Shown here one piece after another: positions 1 to 12,199 of a DNA stretch of 64,000 nt. Under the pieces are notes generated by a model. It saw nothing but the letters and a program-made list of their open reading frames with translations, had not been told where the DNA came from and did not search any database. Numbering within the stretch: position 1 is the stretch's first letter; each line of letters starts with the position of its first letter. The DNA is taken from assembly GCA_947561395.2 (NCBI GenBank), contig OX387193.1:16058001-16122000 (forward strand), written 5' to 3'. Origin of the DNA: Buxus sempervirens (Eukaryota; Streptophyta; Magnoliopsida; Buxales; Buxaceae). The position numbers and the translations under genes were made by a program.

Positions 1-414
1 TTCAAATGTGTAATTTTGAGTTGTGTCTGTTCTTTGCTGTTTATTGTGCTACAACTGCAGGCCACCCAGAAAAATTGTATTTTTATTATTTTCTCCACTT
101 TTTTCAGGAGATTAATGTCCATATTAGTTGTAAGTTGCAAGGATTGCCACCATACTCACTTTCGTTTAAAAATTTTGTCTCAAATCTCACTTCATAGCCA
201 CGAGAGCTCAGTGAGAGGAGAGAGGAGGATTTGGCCCTTAAGCTGAGGGACTTCTTAGCAAATCTTCCACAATCAATTCTTTTTTTATAAAATCATCCAT
301 TTGATCCTTGCAAAGTGCAATTGGTTAGACAAAAGTCTCAAAAAGTGCAATTGGTGGGTCTTTTTTTTCTCTCTGCTTGTAATTGGTTCCAATTACCAGC
401 AAAGAGGGGGCAGC
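1..414 (+). mobile_element. 3' end of internal region of an LTR retrotransposon, with polypurine tract
   Basis: No coding domain is visible. The last bases before the LTR at 415 are a purine-rich run (AAAGAGGGGGCAGC, about 401-414), placed exactly where a retroelement polypurine tract primes plus-strand synthesis. This makes the next LTR a 3' LTR in plus orientation, with the rest of the element to the left of the window. A short motif (AAGTGCAATTGGT) occurs twice at about 314-350. The link to the LTR is inferred from the adjacent tract. Confidence 0.6.
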
Positions 415-509
415 TGTAGACACCCCAAATTGCACTAAAAATGAAAAAATAATTGAAAATATTAATTGGGATTTGAAACAGGTCAAAAAAGTGTAAAATC
501 TAGCCAAAT

Positions 510-620
510 TGGTCATGACCGTATTTTGTCTACGGACTGGTTATATCTGCAGTTGATATACGGTCACGGCATGCCCGTATTAATAATACGGGCAGGGCAC
601 GACCGTAATATATATACGGG
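510..620 (+). repeat. Palindrome cluster in LTR copy A
   Basis: Several copies of CCGTAT/ATACGG half-sites lie here. The best is a stem GCCCGTATTA and TAATACGGGC separated by one base at 573-593. The cluster sits 200-300 bp upstream of the TATA box at 830. The LTR at 28390 has the same kind of array. Confidence 0.8.
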
Positions 621-1011
621 CACAGGGGTCTGTGTGAATTTTAACTTTTTGATTTTTGAGCCTTATCTGCACCCAAATATCTCTCTTGGATAAGCGAATT
701 CTCTTATTTATCTATTCGAATTATCTCATTTATCCTTGTTGGCCAAGGATTAGCATTATCCTTGTGTTTAACTCAATCTGAAACTCTATCTTGCTAAACC
801 TTTGGACCAACCATACCCCTAGCTCTGCTTATAAATAGAGGGTCTCTCCTCTAGCTAAGGGCTACGAAATTTTGAAGTCAAGGAATTCTAAGAAGCTCCA
901 AGAGAAGAGAAAGGAATCCCTGCTGCTCTGCCTGCTCAATCCAGGTAAGTCCCCTATCCCTTTTTATTTTCTGTCTTCAATTCTAGATGTAATAGGATCA
1001 TCTCTATTGCT

Positions 1012-1295
1012 ATAGAATAAGGCCATATCTGTTTTTGTATTCCTAAACTTGTCTCCAAGTACCTCAAGGGTCTCTTTAGCCGTAAAACGTGAAGAGAGAA
1101 CTAGGGGAAAGGGGAACAGGTGGATCCCTAGAATAGAACCCCATATTTGTTTTTTTCTTTTGTTCATAGAATAAAGGCCTTTGTATACCCAAACCTGTCT
1201 CTAAGTACCTCAAGAGTCTCTCTAACTGTAAAACGTGAAGAGAGAACTAGGGGAAAAGAGAACAGGTGGATCCGTAGGGTAGACCCCCATGTGCT
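1012..1295 (+). repeat. Tandem duplication of 154 bp within LTR A
   Basis: The block starting ATAGAATAAGGCC at 1012 is repeated from 1166. Both copies contain AAACGTGAAGAGAGAACTAG and a GGTGGATCC site. The sister LTRs at 4931 and 16394 have a single copy, so the duplication is specific to this copy or subfamily. Confidence 0.8.
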
Positions 1296-4200
1296 CAAAT
1301 CTGTGAGATGTGGCTGTTTTAAATATCTTGATCATGTTTTAATGCTTTTTATGATATATCTGAATGAATAACATGAATCTATGATGTTTATAGCATGAGA
1401 TCCCCTATTTTTGATAAAATTTGGATTTTTGCCACTTTTGCACCTACAGCACTGTTTTCGTGATTTTTGTGATTTTAGGCTAGGATCTTGGATTTATCAT
1501 GATCAATATGGTAGATTTGAATCCAAAAGCCTGAAAACAAATTCTAGGGTTTCATGATATGGTTTTTAAATTGTTTTTCATTATTGAGATAAGACCCTAC
1601 GGTCTAAATTCTCCCCTTTTGGTGTTTTTCATAAACGTGGGTCTTTTTGGTTTTGATTTTCAGATTTAATGTGAAATTTGGGCTTTATCTATGTCCTGGA
1701 CTGTTCAAGTTCAATTTTGAAATATTTTATAAAAATCATATTTTTCCAGATTTCTAGAATTTTGACTTGAAGCCAGATTTTTGGATTTTTCACTTTAAAT
1801 TGATTTTATTTGATTTTATCTTAATTTTGTTTTGATCATAAAACCCTAGGAATGGTATGATCATGTTTGATAGTTCTGGATCAATCAGACTATTCATATG
1901 AAAAAACCATATATTTTTATCTTCTTTTTGTGATTTTTCATGAATTTTATAGCAAGCTTTTTCTTTTATTTTAAACATGAACAATACCTGGCAACCACCT
2001 TGTGTGGATGAATAGGGGTGCCTAACACCTTCCCCTGTTCATAACCTAATCCCCTTACCCATCTCTGGTTGTTTTAAAAGGAGGGATATTTTGCCCTAAA
2101 ATTGCCTTTTGTGCTTATTTAATATTTTGGTGTCCATTCACACCTAGATTGAATGGTGGCGACTCTTTGTTTAATTTAATCCCGTGTGATGATTGAGGAA
2201 ATCATTAAAATTGATTTTTTCTCATGTCTCACACTATCAGGATAGTTTGGTGACTGTTATGTCCCTGATTAATTTATATTGATTAAGAGGCATGTGACAA
2301 TTCATAGATGTTTTTTTCTTGTTTTACTATGTAAAATAACAATTGAACCAAAAATTTAAGAGTAATTCATTGCTCCACCATAGGGGTAGAGATACGAAAT
2401 TCCTCTGGGGGCAAACTTACATCAAAAAGTGTTCCCAAATTTTTAATAACATTAAAAATTAGATTTTATGGTTGTTAAATTGGTTTAATCAATGGTTAAT
2501 TCAGGTGGATGAGGAGAAAGGGCATTTCAGGAATTTCAGAAAATTGGAGATTATATTATTTTGGGTAAATTGTAGTTATATCATATTGTAGTATTAAATA
2601 AATAATGTAAGGAAAATTTAAATAGTTGCAATTAAGTAATAATATATGTGAGTAGTTGGATAGGATGGCGAATCAGAGAATCGAAGGCTAATAAGGCGAT
2701 GGTGTAGGAACTTTAGTGGAGAAGCGCTACAGCAAATCATAAAGGGAGCTGAAGAGTTCCTGAACGCAATATAAATTGCTCAATACACGTGCAATCAGAA
2801 TTCGTTTGGTCACCAGAGAATTAGGAGCAGCAGAAGAGTAGATCTGAGTTCTGAGAGGAGAAAACTTGATCATTAGAGGTGAGTTTAAATCTGATCTGAG
2901 TAATTGAAGAGTGATAAAGAGAGCTCTGTTCATTGAGGAGAAGAACGTGATTCCGGTTGACTGAATTTTCGTCCAGATCTCATTCCAGATCAGGTAAGTC
3001 CAATTTCGTGATGAAATTAATCTAATCTAGTTAGGTTTTATCAAGAAATTGATGGAGGTATTAGATCAATATTTTAATAGAAGTTTCTGGAAAATTCAGC
3101 ATTCGTCGAAGGAGTTTTGGACGTGAGAAATCTGTTCGGCTATTTCTGATTTTGGTTGAAGTTGGATTTCAGAGAATTTAGGCAAGTAGCACCTTCTAAA
3201 ACTCATGATTTCGTATGGTTTTCTGTTTATCTGAAGAAGTTAGAATTGAATTGAACGAATGCTGATTTTTGTTAAGGTTTGGGTGTTTGATCTATGAGTC
3301 CTAATAATCTTGATTAAATTAAATTCGAAAGAGTTTAGATGAATTAGTTGAATGATTTGGAAGGTGTTAGAAGTGTTTTGAAAGAGGGAAAATAATTCAG
3401 GTGTTGAAATAATGTAGATGCAGAGGAGTCCAGCAGGTGGATGTATAGAAAATGCTAGGCGCTCAAGGGCACCCAGGACTGCTAATCTCTCCTAGGTTAG
3501 CACTCATACAGATTTTCTAGAAAAAAAAAAGATGGACACCCAGGAGAGCCTAGGCATCCAAGGTCAGCACTCTCTTTAATTAATTTAAGAAATATGTGGC
3601 TGATTTAGTATTTGAGCATAATACTAGTTCCACGTTGATATGCCTATTCAATTGAGATGAGTTAACTACAACCAGCAGTCAAATGTGAGTAGAACCTTAA
3701 GGAAAATTTATTTAATAATTCTGATTAAGGAAATATTGGGAGTTAAATAATAGCAAAAGCATGTTATAAATTCTGCAGCATGTAATTTAGAGCAGATTTT
3801 TGTGTTCTATTCTATAGTATCACTCCTCCTAAGTTATTCAAGACATATTTGGGATTCAAGAACTGTGAGTAACCTATGGGAATTAATTTTAACAATAAAA
3901 GTTTGGAAGTAATTGGTATTAGAATCAATTAGTAAAGGATTAGTAAATCAGAATTCTTGAACTAAGAGGGATGGTCATTTGGGGAATTCTTGATCTGATG
4001 TTAATCTCATTTAATTAAATGGATTTCTGTCGTAACCTAAATGTTATCTTGAATATGTCTCCTTAATAAAGCATTGGTTATCATCTTGGTTAAATTGTAA
4101 AGCACTTTTACCGGTTGTGCCGAATTTTGGAGATTTTCATTGTTTGATGATTCTAGTGGCTATTTGAGCTGGATTTGGTTTTGTTAATTATAAATGACTT

Positions 4201-4930
4201 CATTTGTGTTGAGCATTACTTTGATTTGACTTGAGTTTAATTTTAGTAAATTTGGACAGCTTTGAATAAAAGGGATTTCATGTTTGAATTGTTAAAACAT
4301 TGTGATTTATTCTTGGGATTTACTTGAGAAAGTATCTTGGAAACTCCATGAGGGAGTAGGATGGTCCTGAGTGGCCCATGTTATGTTTGATCGCATTTGG
4401 ATATATACTATTTTGCACGTCAAAATACTTCTTGGTTTGAATCAAAGCTTTTGTTTCACTTGTTGGTTTTTATTTAAGCTGTTTAGGGCTTAGCTCGTTA
4501 TAGATCCATAATTTAGCTAGTAAGTGAAGTCTGTCTATTTTGTTTGGTTTAAGTCTAGTCTCCTTCATGCGTTTCCTCTATTTGGAGAGGCCTTCCATGA
4601 GGGATGTGCTACAAGTTAAGAGAATTTTAATGTGTTTCCTCTAAGATAGAGAGGTCTTCCATGAGGGAAGTGCTGCAATAGCTCCGTTTCCACTCCAGAG
4701 GGGGTGAGGTCTAGTGTTGGCATTAGATTTGACAGTGGTTCTCAGACTGGATTGTTATCCGTTTCCACCCTGGAGAGGGTGAGGTATTGTATTTTCCATC
4801 GAGAAACAATGATATTGGAATCAGATTTTGCAAAGGTATCAGGTTTGGCAGAGGTTCTCAAACTGGACTGTTTGGAGCTAAAACTAAACCTTATAAAGTG
4901 GTCAAATTTCACGAGTCTCACCATACTATG

Positions 4931-7346
4931 TGTAGACACCCCAAATTGCATTTCCATAGAAAAGAACCTTCGAAAGAACTTTAAAAGTCTTATTTGAGCC
5001 TTGACATGTGTCAAACATTCAAAAACAATCAAAAAAGATGCCAACCGCATTGAGTATACGGTTTTTATAATTTTGGTGTCAACCGCCCTGTATGTGCGGT
5101 TGCAACCGCACACACAACAAGGTTGAGATCCATGCTTTGCGTGAGCTACCACGTGGCTTCGCGAAGCTTCGGCTGTTGAGCCACGTCAACAGCAATCATG
5201 ACGAGCGTAACTAACTTAAACCGTCCTATATGTGCGGTTTAGTTAAATTTGCATAGAAACCGCACTTATAGTGACGGTTGTGTTGAAACCGTACTGTGTA
5301 TACAGTTTTGGCTGTTTCGAGGATTTGCGAAATGGCTCGATCTCTGAGCCTTATTTACGCATATTACCTCTCTCTCAGGGACTTGAACTCCTCATTTCAT
5401 CCTCCGAAACTTGATGAATTACTCCAATTCAAGCCTTGGAGAAGAATTGGAATAATCTAGAAGGCTTTTTAGGCCTACCCTTGGGACTCTTCTACCCTTG
5501 GCTTGGCCTATAAATAGAGGGGTCCTCCTCTTGCAAATGGCTGATAATTTGAAGCTTGGAAGCTCTGCAAGAAGAGGGAAAACTCTGCTGGATTGCTGCC
5601 TCAAGTATTCAAGCTACCAAAGGTAAAGCTCTAGTTGGTTTCTGCACTCTTTTTACATTCCAACTCTCTCATCTTCTACCTTTCTGTAGTGTAAGGCCAC
5701 TTTGTGTTGATTTATAGCCCCAAACCTCTTCCAAAGTACCTGGGAATTCTCTCTAGCCGTAAAACGTGAAGAGAGAGCCTTGGGAAAAAGAAGTAGGGAT
5801 GGATCCTCTAGGCTTAGAACCTACAAGTGATGAAGAGCATGCTATGTGGTTATTTTAAACCTATGGATGTTTATTTTCTGATGTTTTGCACTTGCTCATG
5901 GAGAAATATGTGAATCCTTGCTCTCAGTAGCAAAGGATTCCATCCTTCTCCTAGGGAGTGAATTTTCACATATTCACACACTTTCCACCATTTTTTATCA
6001 AGGAAGCTAGATCTTGGATTTCCATGTTCAATACGGGAAATCTGAATCCATTGGCTTCAAAATGAATCTTAGAACTTCATGAGATGGTTTTTGGTGATTT
6101 CTAAGAGTTTTGGTCGAATTCACTTGCACACATGCCATGATTTTGGTTTTTCTATCCAAAAATCTTCAAAACAGGGCAGATCTGTAGCTTGTTTTGGAAT
6201 GCTTATAACTCCATCCTCCGGATGAATTTTTGAGTGATTCCAAAGACATGTGATAGATGGATGTGCCTATTTCTTATCTGGAAAATTTCGTCCACTTTTA
6301 TTTAGCCAATTTTTGACACCATCTGTTCAAAGTTTGTAAGTCAGTTCAACCCAGATTGCTGAACTTGCCGCTTTGATGGTGCACCGTTGATTCAATTTTG
6401 ATCTGTTTTGAGTGGTTCTAATTCCTGAGTTTTCCTTGAGAAGTCTATTTTTATTTCCAATTGGTTTCAGCAGATTTTGATCTGTTTTGTGCTTTGGGTG
6501 CTCAGTTGACTCAAAGGTGCTCGCTGGCATGGTCCAGAGCTAATCTGTGGTCTTCTAGGCCTGTTCAAGGGAGCACACAAGTCACATCCGGATAGAGTTT
6601 GGTGTGAGGTTTTTTTCTTTGGAAAGATGGCACTACATACTTCCCCCATACCAATTTTCATGAATTTTTATTGAGCCAAACTCCACGAATAGGACTTTGA
6701 AAATGCCTACTCATCACTTTTGATATATGATAAACAGCAAATTTCAGATATGGATTTCTCTTTCATTTTGAATCGGATTGAGTTGAAATTTTTACTGTAT
6801 ACTCTAATATATACCAGTTTTCAAATGGCTTGGTTTCATTGGATTTGGATTTAAATTGAATGAGTTACAGTTAATCGAAGCTTTCAAGCTCTTTCGATCT
6901 GATTTCTCCAGATTTGCCTTAGCTTGATTTTCTTCATTTTCACTTTGATTTCCCATCACTCATGAAGTTCTAGAGGTGATGGATCCACAAAGAGAGTCTA
7001 AGCTCATTAGACTTCTCATGTGGGATGGTCACACACATTGTGCTTGTTATAAGCACCCTTTTTGTTCATTTCATTAGCAAACAATTTCAAGCATAGGCAA
7101 GCATGTGGCAACCGTCTTAGACGGATGAGTGGGGGTGCCTAACACCTTCCCCTGCTCATAAATAATTCCCCTTACCCAATCTCTGGATTTTTCCTTATCT
7201 TAGAGCTACTTTAGCTCTATTTGGCTTCTATAAACCCTTTGGTGTCCATTCACACCCTAAAATGGATGGTGGCGACTCTTAGCTTTTATTGATCCCCGTG
7301 TGACAATATAAGGAAGTCATCCGAGATGACAAATCCATGTCTCACA
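4931..7346 (+). mobile_element. Solo LTR (family 1, copy B) nested in the family 2 solo LTR
   Basis: It is 2416 bp, from TGTAGACACC to TCTCACA. Both flanks carry the 5-bp duplication CTATG (4926-4930 and 7347-7351), which fixes the ends. The TATA box is at 5509. It is closely similar to copy C at 16394 along its whole length, for example the CTCCTCTTGCAAATGGC segment after the TATA box. The intact duplication shows that it inserted after the family 2 LTR and later lost its partner LTR and internal region. Confidence 0.92.
5047..5312 (+). repeat. AACCG/CGGTT dyad cluster in LTR copy B
   Basis: At least five imperfect dyads of about 22 bp, with arms AACCGC and GCGGTT around a variable TGTATGT-like centre, start near 5047, 5081, 5219, 5257 and 5286. 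They lie 200-460 bp upstream of the TATA box at 5509. Copy C carries the same array at about 16505-16775. Confidence 0.75.
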
Positions 7347-7719
7347 CTATGTTGTTTGATATTGTTTTGCCGGGTTAGTTGGATTATTTAGATTATTTGT
7401 GTTTCTCGATAAACTCATATGTTTGCAATATCATCCATGTTTTATAACTGAATAAAATGTATTTGAGCATGCATGTGCTACTTTCTGAGATTTTCGTATC
7501 TCACACCGTTTTGTTTTGTTTTAAGATCTTGGAAAAGATGATACCGGCGGGTATATGCTTGGTTCAGGTGAGTTGGGGATTATAGCGACTCTGATCATAT
7601 TTATTGTTTATTTCATGTTTTCCTTCACTCTGATATAGCAATCCTATATGGGAAGTTAACCCTTCAGAGACGAGTTACTGTTTATTTCACGTAACCCGGA
7701 TCCGGGGCGTTACAAAAAG

Positions 7720-8984
7720 CGTTTAATTACTTTCTCTCCTAACTAAGTTAGTTGTCTAGTGAGATTTTACTTTTCCTTTTATAGAAATTAATGAGGAGAG
7801 CAATAAAAAATTATCACTATATAAAGGAACCTTCAAATGTCAATATGAAAAAAACAGTAAACTATCTCAATAATACACACACACACATATATATAGTAGG
7901 TTTCGTAACATGTTTACTAAATTTGTTTATATTTTTAAAGTCCTATATATGAAAGTAGAATATGTCTCTTAAGAATATAAAGAAAGGGTTGAGGACAACT
8001 TGAACTCATGGTAATTGTATTTTACATAGGATGGAACAATTTAATAAACAATACTAGTATGCATCCTTCAATATGAACCCACTTCACAAAGTAAATTCTA
8101 ATCCCAAAGCGTGCTACCAGATATTTAAGCCAAAAAAATTTTAATAAAAAAAAAGAGCATTCCATAAATGATGTAAGACTTAATTTTTATTAAAAGAGAA
8201 CAAAAAAAAATATTATTCTTCAAACAATCAATTTAGGCTAATATGTAGTTGCTTTTTTATCATTTCTCTAAAATTTGAAATCTCAAACGTTATTTTAATC
8301 TCTTCAATTCTTTTGGTTTTTGGTCAAGCAGAATTTCACTAAAATGTTTTTATTTTGAATTTTATCAAGCTTGATGTATATTTTTATTTTGAATAGAAGA
8401 TATGATGATGTATCAAATGGTGGAAATAAATTAAAATATAAAGATGCAAGGCTGTATTTATAAAATGAAACAAAGATATAAATTGGAGAAGCATATAAAC
8501 TGCTGCATATTATATACTTTTCATACACAAACACACACATCCCATCTTGTCCCACTTTAAATTGGTGTCAAAGTATATAAAAGTGCAGTGTTCAATTTTT
8601 TTCTATAGGTTTCAAAATTCATTTCATGCAAAGAGTTATTCTATTCTATCATAATAGTTCTACTTAGCCATTGTGATAGAACCATTTTTGCAACTTAGGT
8701 GAAGATTTGACCAATCTGTAGCACCCATTTGATATGAAACGCTTTACTCAACATCATATTCAGTAGTTATATGCCATGTCAGTGATGCCACGAACACAGT
8801 TTTAGGCTATAACATAATTTGTATCGTCTTTTTGTAACAGTTCAAATCTTTTAGCTACTACCTTCTAAGATATACATTTCAATTTATTTGTTATTATAGC
8901 AGTCTGTTTATATGCGAAAATGCAAATTTTTATTTTTTTTCAAAAATGATTGAAACTCTCTCATATTTTACAAAATTAATTAAG
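7720..8984. other. AT-rich DNA with no recognisable feature
   Basis: I see only a short CA run followed by a TA run (about 7877-7896), A-rich tracts and scattered stop codons on both strands. No exon, tRNA or transposon terminus is recognised. Confidence 0.6.
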
Positions 8985-10310
8985 TATTGAGAGCAAGATT
9001 TGCCTAAAATACCCTCTGAATTCTCTGGAAACATCTTGGAAGCCTTGACTCAAAGAATTTAAGGACTCTTTGAAATTTTGTAGAAGAATTTTGAATGATA
9101 TTGCCTTCATACTTTTTCTACCCTTAAAATCATCTACGAATAGAGGCTTTATCTTCACAAAAAGTTGTTTGTTGGCTGGTGATGTATTGAAGAGAGATCC
9201 ATGGTTGAAGCTTGCCAACCCCTGTGAAGGCCTCTACTAGATAAAGGTGGAGAAGAAGAACATCAAAGGATAAGCTTATCTTTTTTTTTTAAATTTCTGC
9301 AAGTCTATTAAATTTATGAAAATATTTTCTTCTACTTCCTTCTCTTGGATAGAGCCGTTTGCTTGTATAAACCAACATTGATCCAAGAACCTTAGTCAAC
9401 TCGCTTAACCATAAAATGTGAGGGAAAGAATTAGGGGAAGGATCTTAGGGATGACACCTAAATTTAGATCCCATTTTATTTAATATTTTGATTTGAATCT
9501 CATTGAAATCAGGAAGGTCAAGCTATGAATATCATTTGAATCTCATTGAAATCAAGAAGATTTCAGTTCCAAATGGCTGCTCTGGCCCAATGTGATGGCT
9601 CATAACCCAAAAATCTTCCCGTATATTTTTAAGTTTCTTTTTAATTTAATCATGAATTTATTGTTATGTTTGGACTGTTTATTAAGTAGATTAATAAAGA
9701 TGATAAAATCCTCATATTCATGGAACAAATGTTCTTTACATAGACTAAATTTCATTGAGAACCAATCTCTACATATGTTTGATAAAAGTCTAGAAGGTCT
9801 GGAGAATTATAGTTACTGAATCTATGAATTCTACTGAGTTTATATCATTCAATTTTAACCCATTTTAAGCGGTTCCAATTTTTGAGTCTATTTTGATAAG
9901 TTTATTTAATTTTAATAAAAAAAATTTCATTCAATTTGCGGAATGAATCAATCTAGGGAACCTTATATACTAATGAATATTAATTTTAAGAATCTATCAA
10001 GCAGAAACAACCTAATCTATAGAATGTTCTCTATTTTGACTTTATAAATTTTGTTTTAATTTATTTATTTCATGCAAGCTATGTCAAAAATGACTAAAAA
10101 TATGCAACCATCTAAGGATGGATGGTTGAGGGGACCTAATACCTTCCCCCACTCGTAACTGAAATTTCTTACAATTTATGGTTGGATCAGTGCTTCATCC
10201 TATTTTTCGTATTTTCAATTTGATGGGTTTTGATGACTAGCTAGACCTTAATCCAATGGATGGTGGCGAGTTAAAAATTACGCAAAATGAGTGGAATCTT
10301 ATGGTTTCCA
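8985..10310 (+). mobile_element. Degenerate family 1 LTR remnant (copy D)
   Basis: Family 1 modules are present in the right order but decayed: CTACGAATAGAGGC in the TATA position (about 9135), ACCATAAAATGTGAGGGAAAGA near 9410 for the conserved AAACGTGAAGAGAGA box, a GGGGACCTAATACCTTCCCC box near 10132, and GGATGGTGGCGAG near 10257. No TG start, CA end or target duplication is visible. This is an old copy, and its ends are approximate. Confidence 0.65.
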
Positions 10311-10847
10311 TCGTTTCATATTACCCTACATTTTTATTTTCCATTTATATCTTACATATAGCCAAAATACCTAGCTTTAAATGATATCTTATTTTTATCA
10401 AATTATTTAGGATTCTAAAGGAAAATATTTTCAAGTTCTTTTTCCTACAAAGTCTTAAATCAATGGAATAAATCTTGAAGGAAAGAGAATAATAAGTTCT
10501 ATTATGATAGTAAACTAATTATTTATTTTTTCCGTAATAATAGAAAATAATAAGAATTTTTTTAAACTAATATTAGTACACAAGACCTCAAATAATAAGT
10601 TCTATTATGGTCATTGCAAATATTTATATATACTTATTTTGAAATGCTATGCATATAAAAATGGTACACAAGACCTCAAATAAGAGGAATATCCAAAACA
10701 CCTTTAAAGCAATAATAATAGTATTTTGATTCTATAAAATATCTATTTCAAAAAATATAACAATATTTTTGACCTTTTAATTAAAACACAAGGAAAAACT
10801 CGATCAGAAATATAAAACAATAACTACAACTGCAAAAAATTTATAAC

Positions 10848-10852
<5 letters not shown>
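10311..10852. other. AT-rich spacer
   Basis: No gene is seen. A phrase beginning ACACAAGACCTCAAATAA occurs twice, at about 10577 and 10666. Confidence 0.5.

Positions 10853-10909
<57 letters not shown>
10853..10909 (+). repeat. (CT)n microsatellite, about 28 units
   Basis: It is an uninterrupted CT dinucleotide run just downstream (in the minus-strand sense) of the ankyrin exons. Confidence 0.97.
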
Positions 10910-10911
<2 letters not shown>

Positions 10912-11083
10912 CTATATGGTTACATGTTGAACATGCATAAGATTTTATGCTATATGCCTATATCATCATAAAATATTATAAATTTAAATTTAAATTCGCA
11001 GTGGAAAGTTTAAGAATAGAACGGTTTCATCTTGTAAAAGAAGAGGGTAAGATGGTTTTATGAGAAGAGTTGAGAGTCCTTAC

Positions 11084-12193
11084 ATTTGTAAACTAGATGA
11101 TCCACGGGACCAAGCAAGGAAGGAGCATGAAACACCTCTGGCATTGAGACAATATGGTGCAGAATAGTCAGTCCTAGCGCGTCACGCAAGTTTATGAGGT
11201 GGGGAAAATATCTTGTTATCTCCAAAGCAAATTCTGCAAAAAAAGAACAAGTTATAATCACAAAGCTCTCAATATTCCGACTAACTTTGTTATCTATTTC
11301 TACTTGCAATAATACTGAGGAAAAGAATTTCGTCTCCATAGACACAAAACAGGATGTCTATGGCTCTAATAAACCAAAGTTAGCATTTAATTAAGCCCCA
11401 TGGAATCCACACTACATTTGAGTAGGTTGGAACAAAGATGTTCACGTTCATTGATAAGGCATAATTAATATAGGGTTAAAATAGTTAAAACTCTGCCTAT
11501 TTGCGTTGAAAAACTGTTCCTTCCCTCTACGTGCAGTACTGTACGTGCACCTTGCTTGCTAGTGATTATAATTGTCTTTGTCATTTTAATATAGAAGCAA
11601 TGTTAGCAATCCCTAGTTAATTAGTACTTTACTGCAAGGGATGTTTTAAGTTACATACCAAAATTACTGGCCATGACTGCACAGTGTAGGACAGTGGCGC
11701 CATCCAATCTTCTGCAATTGATGGGTCCTCCTCTTAGGAGGAGCTCCCAGAACATGTCTCTCTTGCCATGAAGAGCAGCTTTATGGAGAGGCGTCTCGCC
11801 GAGTGAGTTTCGAATTTTATTGAGATGAACGTTCCTTTCAAGCAAAGCAGCACCAACTATTCTATTCCCAATTTGTGCTGCTATGTGAAGGGCAGTGTCT
11901 CCCTCCCTATTCTTATCTTCAAGCCTTTCCTCGTCCATTATTCCAATCGCTTCCACCGCTAGTTGAGTCTTCTTATAAAAGATCAACACGTTAAGAACAT
12001 TGTCCTTGAACATGGATGACCTGCTGTTCACTACCAGTTCAAGTATTCTCTCCGAGTTCTCCATGAATTCTATGACCCTCGTCCAGTAATCGCTGCGGAT
12101 CGCCCTCCGTATGTCTTCATATTTCTCATTAACTTCCAGGGGATCTTCCTCCATCAGCTCGGTAGTATTAACATCAATATTGATGGAAACCAT
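11084..12193 (-). CDS. Ankyrin-repeat protein, 5' portion (two exons; possibly truncated)
   Basis: Exon 1 is 12193-11659. It starts at an ATG and ends at a G followed by donor GTATGT. Exon 2 starts at 11233 after acceptor TTTTTTGCAG and probably ends at 11084 before donor GTAAGG. If that donor is unused, the frame stops at 11058. The splice keeps frame, giving about 228 codons. Residues 95-127, 131-160 and 164-195 match ankyrin repeats, with GDTALHIAAQIGN, GETPLHKAALHGK and GATVLHCAVMASN. The N-terminal 90 residues are acidic and without a recognised domain. The composition resembles plant ankyrin proteins of the ACD6/ITN1 group, but the C-terminal membrane domain of that group is not found: only a CT microsatellite and AT-rich DNA follow. 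It may be a gene whose later exons I cannot see, or a 5' fragment. Partners and function are unknown. Confidence 0.72.
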
Positions 12194-12199
12194 TATTTA

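Larger units (their letters stand above)
415..2233 (+). mobile_element. Ty3/gypsy-type 3' LTR (family 1, copy A)
   Basis: It starts TGTAGACACCCCAAATTGCA and ends CATGTCTCACA, the same termini as the solo LTRs at 4931 and 16394. A TATA box (TATAAATAGAG) lies at 830-840, about 415 bp from the LTR start. Other modules shared with the sister LTRs are TAAAACGTGAAGAGAGA after the TATA box, a GGGGTGCCTAACACC box near 2014-2031, and GGTGGCGACTCT near 2157. A polypurine tract precedes it, so it is probably the 3' LTR of an element running off the left edge. No target duplication can be tested. Assignment to Ty3/gypsy (Tat-like) is inferred from the terminus style, not from protein. Confidence 0.75.
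2430..7714 (+). mobile_element. Solo LTR (family 2), interrupted by a nested solo LTR
   Basis: It starts TGTTCCCAAATT and ends GGATCCGGGGCGTTACA. The 5 bp before it (2425-2429) and after it (7715-7719) are both AAAAG, a clean target-site duplication. Removing the nested insertion leaves about 2.86 kb. No gag or pol is present, so this is a solo LTR left by LTR-LTR recombination. The 3' part (about 7440-7714) closely resembles 30920-31235, for example GATACCGGCGGGTA and CCTTCACTCTGATATAGC. Short tandem repeats (CGTTTCCAC...GGGTGAGG and GGTTCTCA..CTGGA) lie at 4570-4880. Superfamily is inferred from length and termini. Confidence 0.85.

Noticed and set aside
2157..2168. TGGCGACTC boxes as primer-binding sites marking LTR ends
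   Set aside because: In copies B and C and in families 3 and 4 the target duplications lie 65-95 bp further on, so the box is inside the LTR.
10853..10909. CT run as a regulatory GAGA-type promoter element of the ankyrin gene
   Set aside because: It lies on the 3' side of the minus-strand gene; it is a plain microsatellite.
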